A stretch of 64,000 nt of DNA from positions 1 to 64,000 of the forward strand of contig REEP01000044.1 in NCBI GenBank assembly GCA_007695045.1. The letters run 5' to 3'. The notes below the pieces were generated by a model that saw only the letters and a list, made by a program, of their open reading frames with translations, was not told where the DNA came from and made no database searches. The DNA comes from Rhodospirillales bacterium (lineage in GTDB: Bacteria > Pseudomonadota > Alphaproteobacteria > Rhodospirillales > Defluviicoccaceae). Both the position numbers and the translations under genes were made by a program. This document shows, in pieces, positions 61,035 to 64,000 of the stretch (positions are counted from its first letter, which is position 1; each line of letters begins with the position of its first letter).

Positions 61035-62396
61035 GTGACCGGCCTCGGCGACGGGCTTCAGACGGTTTTTCCTGATACGATCTTTGCCCTGGCCTCGGGC
61101 CAGGGGCGGGCCAGTGTCGCTGTAATTCGGGTATCGGGTGTCGGCGCCGGACTGTGTCTGGAGCGTCTGACCGGGCGGACCTCGCTGGTTCCGCGACGCG
61201 CGACACGGGTGGCGGTGCGGGCGGCGGACGGGGAGCTGCTGGACCGGGGGTTGGCGATCTGGTTCCCGGGTCCGGGCAGCTTCACCGGAGAGGACGTGCT
61301 GGAACTCCAACTGCACGGCGGGCGCGCGATCCTGCAGGAGGTCATGAACGCGTTGTCGGCAGTGACCGGCGTACGGACGGCGGAGGCGGGGGAATTCTCC
61401 CGCCGGGCGTTCGAGAACGGCAAGTTCGATCTGACCGCGGCGGAAGGTCTTGCCGACCTGATTGCGGCGGAGACTCCGGAACAGCGCCGCCAGGCCCTGC
61501 GGCAGGCGGATGGGCGCTTGGCCAAGCTGTGCGAGGGGTGGCGGGACAGCCTGATCAGCGGGATGGCCGACCTGGAGGCGGCGATTGACTTCAGTGAGGA
61601 GGAAATCCCGAGCGGGCTTCTGACGCGAGCGCAGGAGGCGGCGGGCCAGCTTGCGGGTGAGATCTCAAGGCATCTGGGGGAGGCGCAGCGGGGAGAGCGG
61701 GTGCGGGAGGGGATCCGGGTGGCGATCCTGGGCGCGCCTAACGCCGGGAAATCGTCTCTTCTCAACGGGCTTGCGGGGCGGGATGCGGCGATTGTGGCGG
61801 CGGCGCCGGGGACGACGCGAGATGTGGTCGAGGTGCGGGTGGAAATGGCCGGGTGTCCGGTGATTCTGCGCGATACAGCCGGAATTCGCGAAACCGTGGA
61901 GGCGGTGGAGCGGGAGGGAGTGCGGCGGAGCGAGGAGGCGGCACGGGAGGCGGACATTCGGCTGCTGGTGTTCGATGGAGCGCGATGGCCCGTGGTGGAT
62001 GCGCGGACGGCGGGATTGTGGGATGCGAATGCCCTGGGGGTGCTGAGCAAAGTTGACCGGGTAGCAGGAAGCGGCCCCTGGAGGTTGGGAGAGCGGACCC
62101 TGGTGGCGGCGTCCGTGGTGACGGATCAGGGCCTGGAAGCGCTGAGGCAGATGCTGGAGGTGGCGGTGCGGGAGCGCTACGCCGGCGGGGCGGATGTGGC
62201 GTTGACCCGCGCGCGGCATCGCGAGGCGCTGCAGGCCTGTCGCGAGGGTTTGCTGCGGGCAGGGGCGGGCCAGGCCGAGGAACTGGTGGTGGAAGATCTA
62301 CGGCTGGCGGCGCGGGCGCTGGGGCGGCTCACCGGGGCGGTGGATGTTGAAGACGTGCTCGACGCCGTGTTTCGGGAGTTCTGCATTGGGAAGTGA
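61035..62396 (+). CDS. mnmE: tRNA uridine-5-carboxymethylaminomethyl synthesis GTPase MnmE
   Basis: With MnmG it makes the cmnm5 modification on the wobble uridine of several tRNAs. The 453-residue product has the N-terminal tetrahydrofolate-binding domain ([22 protein letters not shown]), the G domain with G1 [10 protein letters not shown] near residue 235 and DTAGIRET near 281, and the C-terminal motif FCIGK whose Cys is catalytic. The GTG at 61035 has GGGGG five bases upstream; TTG 61020 and GTG 61029 are alternatives. Its stop lies directly beside the parS site. Confidence 0.96.
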   Translation: MTGLGDGLQTVFPDTIFALASGQGRASVAVIRVSGVGAGLCLERLTGRTSLVPRRATRVAVRAADGELLDRGLAIWFPGPGSFTGEDVLELQLHGGRAILQEVMNALSAVTGVRTAEAGEFSRRAFENGKFDLTAAEGLADLIAAETPEQRRQALRQADGRLAKLCEGWRDSLISGMADLEAAIDFSEEEIPSGLLTRAQEAAGQLAGEISRHLGEAQRGERVREGIRVAILGAPNAGKSSLLNGLAGRDAAIVAAAPGTTRDVVEVRVEMAGCPVILRDTAGIRETVEAVEREGVRRSEEAAREADIRLLVFDGARWPVVDARTAGLWDANALGVLSKVDRVAGSGPWRLGERTLVAASVVTDQGLEALRQMLEVAVRERYAGGADVALTRARHREALQACREGLLRAGAGQAEELVVEDLRLAARALGRLTGAVDVEDVLDAVFREFCIGK

Positions 62397-62412
62397 TGTT
62401 TCACGTGAAACA
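62397..62412. other. Perfect parS site (ParB binding palindrome)
   Basis: TGTTTCACGTGAAACA, a complete 16-bp palindrome identical to the ParB parS consensus TGTTNCACGTGAAACA. It lies at the mnmE/mnmG junction, directly after the mnmE stop. In bacteria such sites seed ParB spreading and chromosome segregation and cluster near the origin. It lies about 10 kb from the candidate oriC, and parAB commonly follow mnmG-rsmG, just beyond this window. Confidence 0.93.
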
Positions 62413-62418
62413 GCGGCG

Positions 62419-64000
62419 GTGCCGGTGGGGCCGCGCGAAAGCCGGTTCTGGGACGTGGTGGTCATCGGGGGTGGGCACGCAGGATGCGAAGCGGCCGCTG
62501 CGGCGACGCGTTTGGGCGCGCGCACGCTTCTGGTGACGCAACAGGCCACCGATATCGGCGCGATGTCGTGCAATCCGGCCATCGGAGGCTTGGCCAAGGG
62601 CCAGATGGTGCGAGAAATCGACGCCCTTGACGGTCTGATGGCGCGTGCCATCGATCAGGCCGGGATCCAGTTCCGCGTTCTGAATCGGAGCAAGGGGCCC
62701 GCGGTTCGGGGCCCGCGGGCCCAGGCCGACCGCACGCGTTATCGAGCCGCCATGCGGCTGCTCCTTGAGAGCGAAGCCGGCGTGACTGTCCGCTTTGGCT
62801 CAGTGTGGAGGATCGATCGGGCCGCCGATGGCAAGGTCTCAGGAGTGGGGCTGGCGGATGGAAGCACCCTGAACGCCGGTGCCGTGGTGCTGGCCACAGG
62901 GACATTCCTCGGCGGGGTGATCCACATCGGTGAGCGGCGAATGGCGGCCGGCCGCTATGGAGAGGCGCCGGCGCAGCACTTGAGCACATGGCTCCGGGGA
63001 ACAGGGCTGCCCATAGGACGGCTGAAGACCGGGACGCCGCCACGACTGGATGGGCGGACGATCCGTTGGGACGAACTTGAGGCGCAGCACGGAGACGATC
63101 CACCGCAGCCGTTCTCGTTCCTGACCGAGGTGATCCGGGGCCCCCGGGTCGCCTGTGCGATCACCGGGACCACATCGGGGAGCCACGCGCTCATCCGCAA
63201 CAATCTGCATCGGGCACCGATGTACTCAGGCCAGATCACGAGTCGCGGTCCTCGGTACTGTCCGTCGATCGAAGACAAGGTCGTGCGCTTCGCCGACCGG
63301 AACCGCCACCAGATCTTTCTGGAACCGGAGGGTCTGGAGACGCATGTGGTTTATCCCAACGGGATCTCCACGTCGCTGCCGGAGGATGTCCAACGGGCCC
63401 TGGTCGCAACGATTCCCGGGCTGGAGACGGCGCGGCTGACTAGGCCGGGCTACGCCGTGGAATACGACTACGTGGATCCAAGGGCGCTGCGCCCAACCCT
63501 GGAGGTTCGTGACATTCCGGGGTTGTTTCTGGCGGGACAGATCACGGGCACCACCGGGTACGAGGAAGCCGCGGGCCAGGGCCTGGTTGCGGGCGCGAAC
63601 GCCGGTCGGCGGGCCGGAGGCGGGTCGGCGTTCGTGCTCGGCCGGGATGAGGCATACATCGGCGTGATGGTGGACGATCTCGTGACCCGGGGCACGGTGG
63701 AACCGTACCGCATGTTTACGTCGCGGGCGGAATATCGCCTGATGCTGCGGGCGGACAATGCGGACCGGCGGTTGACACCGAAAGGGATCGAGGCGGGTCT
63801 GGTGGGGTCCCGGCGAGAGCGGGCATTCGCGGCATCGGAGGCTGCGATTGCCGGAGCTGCGGCGGCATTGGTTCAGGCGAAGGCGTCCGCGGGAGAGCTG
63901 ATGACGGCGGGTATAACAGTATCGGGTGACCGGGGTCGCTGGTCGGCGCTGGATCTTCTGGTGCGGGGGGTGGCGGCGCTGGAAACGCTGCGTCGGGTGT
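62419..64000 (+). CDS. mnmG: tRNA uridine-5-carboxymethylaminomethyl enzyme MnmG, 3'-truncated by window edge
   Basis: FAD enzyme that works with MnmE on tRNA wobble uridine. The frame runs off the right edge after about 527 residues of an expected 620 or so. Seen: the FAD-binding [49 protein letters not shown], and [16 protein letters not shown]. The start is uncertain: GTG 62419 is used, GTG 62425 is possible, and TTG 62386 has the best ribosome site (GGGAG, 7-nt spacing) but would put parS inside the gene. The ATG at 62396, the place where mnmG starts in relatives, is out of frame. Confidence 0.93.
   Translation, partial: MPVGPRESRFWDVVVIGGGHAGCEAAAAATRLGARTLLVTQQATDIGAMSCNPAIGGLAKGQMVREIDALDGLMARAIDQAGIQFRVLNRSKGPAVRGPRAQADRTRYRAAMRLLLESEAGVTVRFGSVWRIDRAADGKVSGVGLADGSTLNAGAVVLATGTFLGGVIHIGERRMAAGRYGEAPAQHLSTWLRGTGLPIGRLKTGTPPRLDGRTIRWDELEAQHGDDPPQPFSFLTEVIRGPRVACAITGTTSGSHALIRNNLHRAPMYSGQITSRGPRYCPSIEDKVVRFADRNRHQIFLEPEGLETHVVYPNGISTSLPEDVQRALVATIPGLETARLTRPGYAVEYDYVDPRALRPTLEVRDIPGLFLAGQITGTTGYEEAAGQGLVAGANAGRRAGGGSAFVLGRDEAYIGVMVDDLVTRGTVEPYRMFTSRAEYRLMLRADNADRRLTPKGIEAGLVGSRRERAFAASEAAIAGAAAALVQAKASAGELMTAGITVSGDRGRWSALDLLVRGVAALETLRRV

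Noticed and set aside
62396-62450. mnmG as a frameshifted pseudogene
   Set aside because: The long frame after 62446 is intact with all FAD and catalytic motifs, and alternative starts exist in the right frame.

Overview
This 64 kb window is G+C-rich, densely coding chromosomal DNA of an alphaproteobacterium, most like the Rhodospirillales and relatives; I cannot name a species. The grounds are a C4-type 5-aminolevulinate synthase (hemA), a hemE-hemH-hemJ run, a Tim44-domain protein beside mltA, fxsA and secB, a DUF6489 gene and a 2Fe-2S ferredoxin-like gene before mnmE/mnmG, a glycerol-binding protein of the rhizobial GlpV type, and a two-gene egtB-egtD set. I saw no prophage, insertion sequence, CRISPR array or known defence cassette.

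Layout. 1-3.6 kb: 3'-truncated pepA and a K+/H+ antiporter. 3.6-10.4 kb: glycerol region, with a DUF2270 membrane protein and an orphan GlpV-like binding protein facing away from glpK-glpD-glpF. 10.5-23.6 kb: a six-gene leftward cluster, glgM, a GH13 protein, glgE, treS-maltokinase, glgB and glgX, which is the maltose-1-phosphate (GlgE) route to alpha-glucan. 23.9-26.8 kb: a small Cys-rich secreted protein, a glycosyltransferase-like membrane protein whose base composition changes half way, and an HMCES/YedK protein. 26.8-31 kb: tRNA-Glu, hemA, a solitary secF and an alpha/beta-hydrolase-OsmC fusion. 31-38.7 kb: egtBD, a secreted unknown, a MOSC protein, a ComM-type ATPase, a DUF4168 protein, and an ECF sigma/anti-sigma pair with two divergent candidate ECF promoters. 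38.9-47.7 kb: an NDUFA9-like protein, hslVU, xre-smr-lutCBA, mltA and timA. 47.9-52.0 kb: fxsA, secB, dnaQ, coaE, aroE and maf. 52.5-64 kb: hemE-hemH-hemJ, rho, qor-ogt-yyaL, DUF6489, the 2Fe-2S protein, mnmE and the 5' part of mnmG.

The right third looks origin-proximal. The order maf-aroE-coaE-dnaQ-secB on one side and hemE-hemH-rho-mnmE-mnmG on the other is the arrangement known around the Caulobacter origin. The 447-bp maf/hemE gap is therefore a candidate oriC, with transcription diverging from it and hints of a GC-skew change. About 10 kb away, at the mnmE/mnmG junction, lies a perfect 16-bp parS palindrome, the ParB binding site.

How the genes work together. GlpF, GlpK and GlpD bring in glycerol and pass it to dihydroxyacetone phosphate. 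GlgM (from ADP-glucose) and TreS-maltokinase (from trehalose) both make maltose-1-phosphate; GlgE polymerises it, GlgB branches the product and GlgX trims it. HemA, HemE, HemH and HemJ belong to haem synthesis. EgtB and EgtD make ergothioneine. LutABC oxidises lactate. MnmE and MnmG modify the tRNA wobble uridine.
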